A stretch of 21,267 bases of DNA from a virus. The DNA lies in the IMG/VR virus record IMGVR_UViG_3300021425_000226, positions 1 to 21,267 of that record; one strand, 5' to 3'. The notes beneath the pieces were generated by a model, which was given only the letters and a program-made list of their open reading frames with translations, was not told where the DNA came from and did no database searches. Shown piece by piece: positions 1-8,499 of this stretch. The translations under genes and the position numbers were made by a program. Position 1 is the stretch's first letter; every line of letters starts with the position of its first letter.

Positions 1-1602
1 AATCTCGCTTGCGGATACTGCACGTCCCACAGAATATACGCTCGCACCGCTTGTAAAGCCAGATGTGCTGTCAACCAACGCACCTGCCGTCGAAGACGAA
101 ACGAAGTATTTTTTACCGGGTGTCAGACCACTAAAGCCGCCAATCACAGAACCTTCCATGACGAACAGTTTGCCAGTCGAGCCGGAAGCAATGCTTTCGG
201 CAGCAACAAGCAATTGAGCGTCAGACAGGTCGATTGTCGCAAGAGCTTTTGCAACTGTGCCATCAGCTTTGATGTATGCAATCTCACCAGCAGCAAGAGC
301 TTCGGATGCTTGCAATTCCATCTTCTTGAGATGGCTCACAACAACTTCGAGAGCATCAATTTCAGTTTGCAATCCAGCTTCCGCAGCTTCAGCACGAGCT
401 TGTTCAGCAGCAAAAGATGCAGCGTTTGCAGCCTGAGCAGCAACCAAGTCAGCCTTGGTAGCGTTCTGGATGCGGAGTTTAACTTTGCGCTTAACGCTTG
501 GCGAAAACACACCGACAGCTTCAGCAACGAACTCACAGTTTCCTGCGGAAGTTGCAGAGTCAGACCCAATGACAGCAGTCATGACCTGTTCAGCAGCGTC
601 TTGAGTTCCACGCGTGCTTACGTTGTCAGAAGACATCGTTAAGCGAGGAAGTTCAGGGTGAACCAGAGGGTCTTGGCCGAAGTACATAAGATACTTTTTG
701 CCAGCGACAGGTGTCTGGTTGGCAACGTAAACAACACGAGACTTGTACCATCCACCGATATCGTTCGAGCCAGTTGGCATGGTGTACACAGCAAGGTGAG
801 GTTTGCTTACCAAACTGTCGAAAGTGACAATCGTGTATGCTCCAAAATCACCAAGGCTAACAGTCTCAGCCGTACCATCGAAAAAGTACCAGTTAACTTT
901 CTGTCCAGAAGTTTCATTTTTGAAGTACCAACCATCACGGTCGCTAGGGTCTTGTTTACCCGGAAGGGCATCAGCATAGACAGCAGCATTGTTTTCAAAG
1001 ATTGAAGTAATCTCTGTTCCGAGGTCTGTTTCGATGTCTTCAACACGCGCATCAAGAGCGTCATCAGCAGCGATGCGAGCAGCTTCTTCAACATCCAAGT
1101 TAGCTTGTAGTTGAGCTTCGGCAGCAGCAGCTCTGATTTCTTCAGCGTCAACTTCAGCTTGAGTAGCAGCCAACGAGTTAGTGATTGTGGTTGCAAAGTT
1201 GGGGTCATCACCCAACGAAGCTGCAAGTTCTTTGAGCGTGTCAAGAATCGCTGGAGCTGAGTCAACCAGTGCAGCAACTTTCTCGTCAGTGTATTGCAGT
1301 GAGTCAGCTTTAGCTTTAGCAACAGAGCCTTCGCCACTGCCTTCAATTACATCCAAACGAGCTGACAAGCCACTGTCAGCCAATTCACGAGCAGATTGTT
1401 CTGCTGAAACAGCAGCCTGTCTGTCCGCAATCTCTTGAGCAACTGCTGCTTGTCTGTCTGCAATCTCTTGCGACAAAGCAGCTTCGATGTCAGTGAAGAC
1501 ACCGAGCTTTAATTTTCCAAGAATCAGTTCGGTCGATTCCGAATCAATTCTCTTTTGTTTACTACCATCCCAAATTAAGAGCTGATAATTTTGTACCGTC
1601 AT
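1..1602 (-). CDS. Coiled-coil tail-fibre-like virion protein (3' end cut by window)
   Basis: The reading frame is open from an ATG at 1602 to the window edge, giving 534 residues with the C-terminus missing. An SD (GAGGAG) lies about 8 bases upstream, and the ATG overlaps the stop of the upstream gene (ATGA). After a short N-terminal head come 11-residue repeats (EIADRQAAVAQ-like, residues about 44-66) and Ala/Glu-rich stretches around 140-190 and 385-420, typical of trimeric coiled coils in phage fibres. The last ~100 residues are a Gly-rich beta domain with the signature GLTPGKKYFV followed by VGRA, seen at the ends of many phage fibre and decoration proteins. The same type of domain ends the protein at 1801-3048. 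A fibre or whisker role is inferred from composition and position downstream of the head genes. Receptor specificity cannot be judged. Confidence 0.7.
   Translation of the reverse strand, partial: MTVQNYQLLIWDGSKQKRIDSESTELILGKLKLGVFTDIEAALSQEIADRQAAVAQEIADRQAAVSAEQSARELADSGLSARLDVIEGSGEGSVAKAKADSLQYTDEKVAALVDSAPAILDTLKELAASLGDDPNFATTITNSLAATQAEVDAEEIRAAAAEAQLQANLDVEEAARIAADDALDARVEDIETDLGTEITSIFENNAAVYADALPGKQDPSDRDGWYFKNETSGQKVNWYFFDGTAETVSLGDFGAYTIVTFDSLVSKPHLAVYTMPTGSNDIGGWYKSRVVYVANQTPVAGKKYLMYFGQDPLVHPELPRLTMSSDNVSTRGTQDAAEQVMTAVIGSDSATSAGNCEFVAEAVGVFSPSVKRKVKLRIQNATKADLVAAQAANAASFAAEQARAEAAEAGLQTEIDALEVVVSHLKKMELQASEALAAGEIAYIKADGTVAKALATIDLSDAQLLVAAESIASGSTGKLFVMEGSVIGGFSGLTPGKKYFVSSSTAGALVDSTSGFTSGASVYSVGRAVSASEI
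1418..1470 (-). repeat. 33-nt tandem repeat inside the fibre-like gene
   Basis: Two near-identical 20-base units start at 1418 and 1451 on the plus strand and differ at one base (TGTCTGTC, then C or T, then GCAATCTCTTG). The 33-nt period equals 11 codons. It encodes a duplicated EIADRQAAV segment of the coiled coil, so it is a protein-level hendecad repeat and not a separate DNA element. Confidence 0.7.
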
Positions 1603-1799
1603 TCCGAGGACTCCTCAAATTTGACAAGAACGGTCAACCTAGCCTTCTTGCCATGTTTTTTACACAACGCTGCAAACTTCTTATCCGCAACTCGGAATAT
1701 CTTCTCATCAAATTCCTCAAAAAAAGAAGCCATTTTTTGGTCATCTTTTATTGATTCTACGGGCATTCCGTCGATGAATATTTGCCGAGTTTTATCCAT
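1599..1799 (-). CDS. Small hypothetical protein of the structural operon
   Basis: This is a 66-residue protein starting MDKTRQIFIDG. The ATG at 1799 is preferred to an in-frame TTG at 1814, because AGAAGG sits 6 bases before the ATG, inside the end of the upstream gene. Its stop overlaps the start of the fibre-like gene (ATGA), so the three genes are probably translationally coupled. It is charged and Lys/Glu-rich, with no membrane segment and no motif I recognise. Sitting between two virion-protein genes, it could be a small structural or chaperone protein. That is position-based inference only. Confidence 0.7.
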   Translation of the reverse strand: MDKTRQIFIDGMPVESIKDDQKMASFFEEFDEKIFRVADKKFAALCKKHGKKARLTVLVKFEESSE

Positions 1800-1800
1800 A

Positions 1801-3048
1801 TCAACCTTCTGCAATCAATTGTGGGTCGATGAACAACGAGGTCGCTTCGCCTGAGTGCGCTCCACTTGGTGGCTCTGCACGACCAACTCTGAAGATAGTT
1901 CCACTGGTAGGAGCAACGAGAGTCAGCTCACCGGGAACCGTTGAAAGATAGATGGGCTGTCCAGCGACTGCGCCCATGCCAATCAGAGCATCAGGAACTT
2001 CACCGAGCTTGTGAATGATGCCATAGCCGAGGTTAGCGATTCCGTCTTGCGTGATGCCTGCGAAGTCGTCAACGCCAATTCCATCAGCATCAGCAAGCGC
2101 AACGCTGTTGTTGTCTTCCCATGCAACTGCTTTGAACGGCAGGATGAGAGAGCCAGTTGCGTTGTAAACAACTTTCGTGAGGCTCGCCATTTCTTCTTCC
2201 TCAAGATTAAAGAACTCATAACCACGCAAATAGATGTCAATCACGCCAGTGCCTTCGTCGCCATAACGCTGTGCATCAACAGTCACAAGTGAGTTTTGAG
2301 GCACTATGCGAAACGGGTCGATGTGCTGGTCACACGTCGATTGATACTTATTCACTCTAGCAGATAATGACAGACTTCCGTTAATTCGCAATGTCACACG
2401 ATAGTCTGAATCAGAAAGCACCGTGAATTGGCTAATCCGTAAAGACTTCTTGAGTTGCTGACGACGATAGACCAGCTTATGGCTGTCAGGGTCAAGATTG
2501 TCTGTATGATTGAGATGAAGTTGAGTACCTTGCGAGTCGGTAGGAATAAGGTAACCACCCTTTGAACGAACGAACTTCATCTGCCCAGTTGCTTCATCAA
2601 CGGACAAAAGCGGAATCCCACGCTCAAGGCCGTTCAATCTATAACCGTCAGCAAACAAAGACTGCTCAAGGTCACTCGTGAACGATGACACCATGGTGGC
2701 CATCAAGCCAAACGTTACGTTACCGTTCTCGATGATGACTTCGACGACAGGCTTGAAATGAACTTTGGAGACTGTGATTGTCTCTGCTTCATCTGAACCA
2801 AGCGTCTTTGGCTGATGACTAGTCAACGAAGTGCGTTCACTATCTTCATCGCCTGTCGTCGTCTGGTAATAGTTCACCGTTATTGATGCACCACGTTCGA
2901 CTTCAGTTACGAGCAAGCTCGACAGAATTGAGTTGCCCTCAATCATCAGTGGTATGACGTACTTGCCCGGACTTACCTGATTCAAAGGAAACAGGGTCGA
3001 TGTCTCGAATTGTTTAATTTGCACAAATGGCAAGTATACGGTCGCCAT
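1801..3048 (-). CDS. Uncharacterised virion protein with C-terminal beta domain
   Basis: The gene encodes 415 residues and starts at an ATG behind GAGGG. The N-terminal ~280 residues are mostly beta-strand-like and unrecognised. They include a short acidic run, FNLEEEEMA, near residue 280. The last ~120 residues (about 295-415) form a domain of the kind found at the ends of phage fibre and decoration proteins: a small-residue-rich segment, then GQPIYLST, then FRVGRA. This resembles the end of the neighbouring fibre-like protein (KKYFVSSS then VGRA). It directly follows the major capsid gene, from which it is separated by a hairpin terminator. A capsid decoration, collar or tail-associated structural role is plausible. 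The usual head-tail connector genes expected after a capsid gene are not recognisable here. Confidence 0.65.
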   Translation of the reverse strand: MATVYLPFVQIKQFETSTLFPLNQVSPGKYVIPLMIEGNSILSSLLVTEVERGASITVNYYQTTTGDEDSERTSLTSHQPKTLGSDEAETITVSKVHFKPVVEVIIENGNVTFGLMATMVSSFTSDLEQSLFADGYRLNGLERGIPLLSVDEATGQMKFVRSKGGYLIPTDSQGTQLHLNHTDNLDPDSHKLVYRRQQLKKSLRISQFTVLSDSDYRVTLRINGSLSLSARVNKYQSTCDQHIDPFRIVPQNSLVTVDAQRYGDEGTGVIDIYLRGYEFFNLEEEEMASLTKVVYNATGSLILPFKAVAWEDNNSVALADADGIGVDDFAGITQDGIANLGYGIIHKLGEVPDALIGMGAVAGQPIYLSTVPGELTLVAPTSGTIFRVGRAEPPSGAHSGEATSLFIDPQLIAEG

Positions 3049-3067
3049 TTAACATCCCTCAGCGGTC

Positions 3068-3095
3068 AAAAAAAAAGAGCAGCATTAAGCTGCTC
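3068..3095 (-). terminator. Rho-independent terminator after the capsid gene
   Basis: On the minus strand GAGCAGCTTAATGCTGCTC forms an 8-bp-class stem with a short loop, followed by nine T. It lies 23 bases after the capsid stop and 19 bases before the start of the next gene. No promoter fits in that gap, so it must be leaky to express the downstream genes. It would lower their expression relative to the capsid. Confidence 0.85.
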
Positions 3096-3118
3096 TCATT
3101 GTACCTTGCTTGAGTTCA

Positions 3119-4498
3119 TCAAGCGAGGACGTTGATTCCGAGAATCGAGCTTCTTTCTTCCGAAGTCGCTCCGCCAGCATACACTTGGCCTGCTTGCTTG
3201 TGACCTTGGAAGTCGAGGCGTTGATAGGAAACCAACTGCCAACGGTCATACTCTGCACGAGCGTCTTGCTGAACTTTGACTCGGATTGGGCGACGAAGAC
3301 CCAAGTAGAATCTGCGAATGTTAGCAAGGTGAATGACAGTCTTGTTGGTTGTCGCTCCGTCATAAACGCCAGAAGCGTTGAGGTCTTCACGAACAAACTC
3401 AGAGACGAGGATTGGAATACCACGGAACACAGCGAGTGCACCCGTGAGGATAGTTGCTTGTGGTCCGAATTTCTCGACAGTAGCAACTTCGTCAACGTTC
3501 AGCATCTGAGCGTAGCCGGATGGTCCGACAACCCAAGCCAACTCTTTCGGGTTAGTTCCGTATTTGCCCATAGCTTTACGCATAGCATCCAAGCCGGACT
3601 TAGTAACACCAGCGCCAGTGAAGCTGTGTGTGCTGCTTGCTTCGAGAGCGAGCTTACGGAGGCCTTTCCATGCTTTCTGGTTAGAAGCAGCAGAAAGAAC
3701 ATCGCTGTCCATGTGTGTGCCGCTGTTGTCACCATTGATGATTGCATCTTCAACTGCACGAATCTGAGCCTGAAGAACTTCGGCACGAGCCAGTTCCAAG
3801 ATTGCTGGAGCAGAGTCCTCGTTGAGTTCTTCTGGAAGAACATAGTACTCAACCAATTTCTTAGCATCGAACTGAATTTTTTCAGTGTTGAAGCTGGAGT
3901 CAGTTGAAGCAGCGCCTTCGCCAATCAAACGAGCTTTGGTCACACCTTGTTGCACTGGCAACTGGAATGGGTTTGTGCTCATCGGAATTTCTTTCAGAGC
4001 GCCAGCGAGCTTACGCTCCAATTGGTACTCTTCGATGTAACTAGCTGAAATTGCTGTTGGAACCCACTCATCACCCGATCCAGCGACTGTCGAACCGAAG
4101 CTCTTAAGACGAGCTTTGAGGTCAACCGAACGAGCGAAAGGAGTTTCGAGAACGCCCTTAACATGAGCAACACGCTCATCATCACGGTCGAGAGCTTCAC
4201 CGTTGAAGATTTGCGCTTGCATACGAGCAATGTCCATGTCTTTCTTGAGCTGAACGACAGCAGACTTTGCATTCTCGCTGATGTGAGCAAAGCGAGGATG
4301 AGCTGTGTTCACTTCGATGAGGCTCTTTACATTGCTAACACCGAAGCTGTTCAGCAACTTTTGCTCGTCGCTATTGCTTCTGTTGCTGAAGCTAGTAGCT
4401 CCACCAACGATGTTGTTAGCTTTCGCCTTCTCGATTTCGCCAAGAGCAGACTGCACTTTTGTTTCAAACGCAGCCAGCCGTTTTTCCAAATCTGACAT
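3119..4498 (-). CDS. Major capsid protein, HK97 fold
   Basis: The gene encodes 459 residues from the ATG at 4498. This start is chosen because GGAGG lies 5 bases upstream; an alternative start 13 codons earlier has no such site. The N-terminal ~100 residues begin MSDLEKRLAAFETKV, a charged coiled coil matching the delta (scaffolding) domain of HK97-type capsids that the prohead protease removes. The body shows hallmarks of the phage_capsid family: a P-domain helix region (LARAEVLQAQIRAVEDAIING), VVGPSGYAQML, GIPILVSEF, and a late beta segment with RRFYLGLRRPIRVKVQQDARAEYDRWQ (written here in parts: RRFYLGLRRPIRV and QQDARAEYDRWQ). The length is typical of capsids carrying the delta domain. 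It sits directly downstream of the protease-scaffold gene and is bracketed by two hairpins. The fold assignment is secure. The cleavage site is not visible with confidence. Confidence 0.93.
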   Translation of the reverse strand: MSDLEKRLAAFETKVQSALGEIEKAKANNIVGGATSFSNRSNSDEQKLLNSFGVSNVKSLIEVNTAHPRFAHISENAKSAVVQLKKDMDIARMQAQIFNGEALDRDDERVAHVKGVLETPFARSVDLKARLKSFGSTVAGSGDEWVPTAISASYIEEYQLERKLAGALKEIPMSTNPFQLPVQQGVTKARLIGEGAASTDSSFNTEKIQFDAKKLVEYYVLPEELNEDSAPAILELARAEVLQAQIRAVEDAIINGDNSGTHMDSDVLSAASNQKAWKGLRKLALEASSTHSFTGAGVTKSGLDAMRKAMGKYGTNPKELAWVVGPSGYAQMLNVDEVATVEKFGPQATILTGALAVFRGIPILVSEFVREDLNASGVYDGATTNKTVIHLANIRRFYLGLRRPIRVKVQQDARAEYDRWQLVSYQRLDFQGHKQAGQVYAGGATSEERSSILGINVLA

Positions 4499-4507
4499 AA
4501 TACCTCC

Positions 4508-4528
4508 AAAAAAGCGGCTGACTGCCGC
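4508..4528 (-). terminator. Terminator-like hairpin abutting the capsid SD
   Basis: On the minus strand GCGGC-AGTCA-GCCGC is followed by six T, and the T-run touches the GGAGG ribosome site of the capsid gene. It has the form of an intrinsic terminator or attenuator but lies only 9 bases before the start codon. It could act as a processing or stability element, or an attenuator, or keep the SD exposed. The stem is perfect but short (5 bp). Confidence 0.6.
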
Positions 4529-4562
4529 AAAGTTCAATGCACACTCATTGTGCTTCGGTCAC

Positions 4563-4589
4563 AGTGTAACACAATTAGACGAATTTCAA
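4563..4589 (-). promoter_or_regulatory. Possible extended -10 promoter for the capsid gene
   Basis: On the minus strand TTGAAA is followed 15 bases later by TGTTACACT, an extended -10 form (TGn plus TACACT). A transcript would start near 4556 and give a leader of about 58 bases containing the hairpin at 4508-4528. The spacer is short, so only the extended -10 supports it. A separate capsid promoter would fit the high demand for this protein. Confidence 0.35.
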
Positions 4590-5893
4590 GCAAGTATGGC
4601 CTTGAGCTTTGCCTCATACTCGTCCAAAAGTTTTTTCATTTGTTCCTCGGCTTCTGGCTCCATCTTCTCTTCTTCGACAGGAGCTTCGACTTCTTCTTCA
4701 ATTTTGACAGGCTCAGGTTGCTTGAGGGCTACCATAACATCTTTCAGGCCGTCGAGCTTGTGAGAGATAGCTCCAAGCAATTCGAGCTGAGACTTCATCA
4801 TCATGAGAACTGCGTTGTCATTCATGTCAAACTCGCTCGGTACTGCAACTGTTTCTTGCGACTGGCCGTTCTGTTCAGCTTGCTTTATTTTGTCACAATC
4901 AGCAAGCCACTTGGTCATCATCTCACGGCTAGGCTTAAACTCAGAGCAGCCTTTTTCCTTGCTGCACATAGAAATTGCAGCAGCAACTGCTTGCTCTTGT
5001 TCCATGCCTTCTTCAAGCAGAACTGGAATCTTTGCCGACACGCACTCTTGAACAGCTTGGTCGAGAGTTTCCATCTCAGCTTTTTCTTCTGCTGGTTTTT
5101 CTTCTTCCATTTTTTCTTCTGGTTTTTCCTCAGCGTCCATCGACTTCTGCTTCTCAACGTCTTGAGCGTTAGCATCAGCCAATTCGTTTTCCTCAACACC
5201 AAGTACCGAAACGATTGCCGACAGCACAGGTTCTGGGACAGGAGTCACGTTGCCAGCAAGCACTTCAGCAAGCTCTGCTGGTTCGGAGCCAGATGCTTCA
5301 CCGAGCTTCTCAAGCAATTCTTCTTTCTCTTGACCAGCTTCTTCGAGCTTTGCCATCGCTTCAGCAGCGAGCTTGGCGACCATTGCTCCCTTTGCTTTGA
5401 GAGTCATCGCTCTCAGGTCTTTAACTGACTTGACGTTTGCCAAGCTGAAAGTCGAGTCCGGTTGTGCTGGTATGCTCACGATTGATACCTCCTGAAGTTC
5501 CCAATCTTTGATAAGTTTTCCACCCTGAACTTCAGGGTCTTCCACAACAGTTTCATCAGCAAATCGAATTGAGAATGTGCAAAGCGTTCCGTCCTCAACC
5601 AAATCTCGGACAAACGATACTTTGTCATTCCCAGATGCTGAAACGCAGGCACGAACGAACACACCGTCTTCACGGGCTTCAACCGCAAGCACCTTGCCAC
5701 AGGGATACATCATATCATGATTGAATAGCAGAATAGGGTTTTGCTTGAAACGGTCAAGTTTCACGCTCGTCGGGTCCATTCTCTCGTTGTATGCGTCCGT
5801 GAAAAACTTGTTCGCATAACCTTCAATGATGACTCCACCCTTCGGAGCTTCATCACCGAGTGCTTTCGTTTTGTTGAATCGTTGAAATCTCAT
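4586..5893 (-). CDS. Prohead protease (S78 family) fused to a scaffold-like tail
   Basis: The gene encodes 435 residues from an ATG at 5893 that overlaps the portal stop (ATGA), with GGAGAAAG upstream. Residues 1-150 match the HK97 prohead protease family. They include NPILLFNHD with probable catalytic His58, CTFSIRF with probable Ser106, and the family motif ELQEVSIVSIPAQPDS near 130-145. The remaining ~290 residues are Glu/Lys/Ala-rich and coiled-coil-like, with low-complexity Glu runs, as in protease-scaffold fusions. Within them near 285-325 is a segment QECVSAKIPVLLEEG followed by QAVAAAISMC, a short motif seen in other phage head proteins. The role would be to guide capsid assembly, then cleave the capsid delta domain and itself. 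The separate scaffold gene normally expected is absent, which agrees with a fusion. Confidence 0.88.
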   Translation of the reverse strand: MRFQRFNKTKALGDEAPKGGVIIEGYANKFFTDAYNERMDPTSVKLDRFKQNPILLFNHDMMYPCGKVLAVEAREDGVFVRACVSASGNDKVSFVRDLVEDGTLCTFSIRFADETVVEDPEVQGGKLIKDWELQEVSIVSIPAQPDSTFSLANVKSVKDLRAMTLKAKGAMVAKLAAEAMAKLEEAGQEKEELLEKLGEASGSEPAELAEVLAGNVTPVPEPVLSAIVSVLGVEENELADANAQDVEKQKSMDAEEKPEEKMEEEKPAEEKAEMETLDQAVQECVSAKIPVLLEEGMEQEQAVAAAISMCSKEKGCSEFKPSREMMTKWLADCDKIKQAEQNGQSQETVAVPSEFDMNDNAVLMMMKSQLELLGAISHKLDGLKDVMVALKQPEPVKIEEEVEAPVEEEKMEPEAEEQMKKLLDEYEAKLKAILA

Positions 5894-8499
5894 GGGGCTT
5901 TCTCCGCAAGTTCTTGTAGCTCTGTTTGATACTCTGCCATATCTTCTGGCGAAAGCGTAATCAACGAGCACCGACAGTTGATTGTTTCTTCAGGGCGTCC
6001 GTTCGGGTCTTGCGGATACATCAAGTCCACGCTCGGAAATTTCTGATCATGTTTTACCACTGTGCCGTTCAATTGGCGGTGTGAATCTCTGACTTCATCG
6101 TCTTGAGCTGTGACCCATGCCTTTTGCAAATCGGGAATTGCCTTTGCAGCAGTCTGCATGAGTGAACCTGAACCAATTGACGTTGCTGTCAGAACTTCTG
6201 TCCGAGCAATCGTGTTTGCTCTGCTTGCAGCAATGCCTTTCTTGACCAAGTTTCTGGATACCTCATCGACTGACAGATTGTTCTTGATGCCGTCTTCGAT
6301 GACTCGCAACACTGAATTGAGAGATGTGTCTCCGATTGTTTTGAATGTTCTAAGCCCACGAGCTGAAAGTGTCGTTTCTCGTGCTGCTTTATCTGTGAGT
6401 CGAGCTGCTTCGAGCGATTGTCTTGCAGTCTTGTCGAAGATGAGTTCCAGTTGGAGACTATATCCAATGTCCATCGAGTCAGAGAGAATGCTGTCATATA
6501 ACTTGGTGTATTGCTTCTCAAGAGAATCGAACATCTTCTGCAAACGCTTGCGATATTCTGCGAGCTTCGGCAATCCTGCTTTAATTCCCTTCTTACCTTT
6601 GAGAGCTTTGACGGCCATTTCTGTTTGGTCAGCGAACAGGTCAAGGCTCCACTTGTACATCTTCGGCATATCTTTTTTGAGATGAGCCGTCATGGAGTCA
6701 TTGTTTGCTTTGATTTGAGCAGAGTACCTACCCATTTCTTTTGTTTGACTAGCATTCACTTCGAGCGGTTGCTCAACTGGCATTTCAACCGGAGCAGATG
6801 GAGGTGCTTCGTCAGCTTTTTCTTTTTCGTCAGCAGCCTTCATTTGGCCTTGAACCTTCTCGCACCAGCGTTTGCCAGCGTCACCGCCCCATAGCTTCCA
6901 AGCTATTGCACCTGCTGTCGGTTCACCGTTTTGTTCTTTGTTGTCGCCTTCTCCATCGTGTCTTGCAAAATAGCTCACCATGCGCTGGATAGTATCCGGT
7001 AACACAGTGCGACGATTCTTCAATTGAACTGCTCTAGCAACGCCGACTTCTGTTCCACCTCGACCGTATTTCTGACGCCACTCAAGCCCAAGAGCTGCTT
7101 CGTCGGCAACATCCTGTGGTGGCTTGAAATCAATATGTTCATAAGCAACGGGGATGGCTTTATATTCCAAATCAGAGCCGTCATCCTCATCGACAGCTTT
7201 CACGTCTGGGGCTGACAGTCCCATGAACGGCAAAGCTGGCATTGAACCGGGGGTTGTATCGCCTCCATCCAAGGCTGGCAGTCCGAAGATTTGTGCTCGC
7301 ACTTCATTCAATGTGTGTGTTGACAGAAGCATCGTTGCCATTTCAGCTTGAGAGCGCAAGTCTTCTTGCAAGAACGAAACTTCAGAAGTGTCGAAGCATA
7401 CCTGCTCGTCTTGCGAAAGCATTCCACATTTTCTGAAATGACGAGTCAAAGCAGAAGCAATTGCGTTCGCAGTAGGAATCAGAGCTGTTTGCCAGAAATA
7501 CTTCAAGCTCATCTTGTGTTCTTCGGAGCCGAGTGAGCCAGCTTCTTGCAGCGACACAACGTGCTTCGGAATGTGCAATGTGTTTAGTATTGTCTCACGA
7601 TTCATACGAACCAAATCGACGATGCCTTGGTCTGCAATCTTGTGGTCAGCGGCATTCCACTTCACGCCCTTCGGAAGCAACATCGTTCGACGTTGGTTGC
7701 GTCTCCCTGTGTGAGCCATCTCGAAGGAGCGGAGCAACCTGAGAACTGATTGCTCATTCGCTGCTTGATCCATCTCAAGAATACCTTGAGGCGTAGCACC
7801 TTTTAGATAGAACGAGTTCAAATAATCTTGCGAATAACGGTTGAATAGAATTGAACGACGACCGGGTACAAAGGGGCTTAAACCCCACACTGGACTTGAT
7901 GGATTCGGTCTTCGACAATGAGCCATTTCATCCAGACCAATCGAAATGCCCTTGGTCAAGCCGACGATGATTTCTTCGGAGTCGGGATAGACAATGTAGC
8001 CTTTCGGCAAATGCTGCTGGTCAAAGTCATATTGAACTCGGTCGAAGCTAATATGATAAAGCTCTTTAGTTGCTTTTGCGTGATAGATAAAAGAGTTTCC
8101 ACCGAGCACATAGTCACAAGCTAGTGAGTATTTAAGTTCGGTTCCGTCTGACCATTTGTTTGGATTGTCGAGCAAGCTCATTACTGGATGATATTGAACT
8201 GGCTTCTCAATCGACTGACCATCTTCGACCGTCTTGCGAATGACTTGAAACGGAAGCAGAGAGATTGGCTGTGCGAAAGCATCAACTGTGATGAACACCC
8301 AGTCTTCTGAGAAGAATAATGCCTTCAAGTTCTGACTGGTCATGAACGCTTTCGTCTCGACTGCCCACACGCTGTTGTATGGTTCGTCAGATGGAAGTCC
8401 GTTCGGATCGATGTACCTCAGTCCATAATCACGAGAGCTTCGCCTAGTCTTTCTTTTCGCTGGCTCTCCTGACGATGACTGCTCCTTTCGCTTTTGCAT
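5890..8499 (-). CDS. Portal protein fused to MuF-type head morphogenesis domain
   Basis: The gene encodes 869 residues from the ATG at 8499 (GAGG upstream). A TTG at 8538 and an ATG at 8514 are alternatives, and the overlap with the CsrA-like gene makes the exact start uncertain. Residues ~30-410 form an HK97-type portal, with PVMSLLDNPNKWSDGTEL, DYVLGGNSFIY, WGLSPF and the LHIPKHVV region. Residues ~450-555 are a separate domain common in phage head operons (ALGLEWRQKYGRGG, VGVARAVQLKNR, SYFARHDGE, IAWKLWGGDAGKRW). After a Pro/Glu-rich linker, ~590-869 are a MuF head-morphogenesis domain, with IARTEVLTATS, the DDEVRDSHRQLNG motif and the ending PEETINCRCSL. The portal is the dodecameric packaging vertex and MuF is a minor head protein injected or bound at that vertex. 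These are usually separate genes, so this is a natural triple fusion. Confidence 0.9.
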   Translation of the reverse strand: MQKRKEQSSSGEPAKRKTRRSSRDYGLRYIDPNGLPSDEPYNSVWAVETKAFMTSQNLKALFFSEDWVFITVDAFAQPISLLPFQVIRKTVEDGQSIEKPVQYHPVMSLLDNPNKWSDGTELKYSLACDYVLGGNSFIYHAKATKELYHISFDRVQYDFDQQHLPKGYIVYPDSEEIIVGLTKGISIGLDEMAHCRRPNPSSPVWGLSPFVPGRRSILFNRYSQDYLNSFYLKGATPQGILEMDQAANEQSVLRLLRSFEMAHTGRRNQRRTMLLPKGVKWNAADHKIADQGIVDLVRMNRETILNTLHIPKHVVSLQEAGSLGSEEHKMSLKYFWQTALIPTANAIASALTRHFRKCGMLSQDEQVCFDTSEVSFLQEDLRSQAEMATMLLSTHTLNEVRAQIFGLPALDGGDTTPGSMPALPFMGLSAPDVKAVDEDDGSDLEYKAIPVAYEHIDFKPPQDVADEAALGLEWRQKYGRGGTEVGVARAVQLKNRRTVLPDTIQRMVSYFARHDGEGDNKEQNGEPTAGAIAWKLWGGDAGKRWCEKVQGQMKAADEKEKADEAPPSAPVEMPVEQPLEVNASQTKEMGRYSAQIKANNDSMTAHLKKDMPKMYKWSLDLFADQTEMAVKALKGKKGIKAGLPKLAEYRKRLQKMFDSLEKQYTKLYDSILSDSMDIGYSLQLELIFDKTARQSLEAARLTDKAARETTLSARGLRTFKTIGDTSLNSVLRVIEDGIKNNLSVDEVSRNLVKKGIAASRANTIARTEVLTATSIGSGSLMQTAAKAIPDLQKAWVTAQDDEVRDSHRQLNGTVVKHDQKFPSVDLMYPQDPNGRPEETINCRCSLITLSPEDMAEYQTELQELAEKAP

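Noticed and set aside
807-1346. A 179-codon Leu/Lys/Thr-rich minus-strand frame.
   Set aside because: It lies within the fibre-like gene on the same strand in another frame; the composition reflects the Ala/Glu-rich coiled-coil codons.
3110-3907. A 265-codon plus-strand open frame opposite the capsid gene.
   Set aside because: It is antisense to an unmistakable HK97 capsid gene, has no ribosome site and a Ser/Val/Asn-skewed composition typical of a shadow frame.
4550-5428. A 292-codon plus-strand open frame rich in Phe and Leu that looks like a membrane protein.
   Set aside because: It is the reverse of the Glu/Lys-rich codons of the protease-scaffold tail, which read as Phe/Leu on the other strand. 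It has no SD.
6110-6685. A 191-codon plus-strand frame opposite the MuF domain.
   Set aside because: There is no ribosome site, it has Ser/Arg-skewed composition, and it is fully inside a well-supported minus-strand gene.
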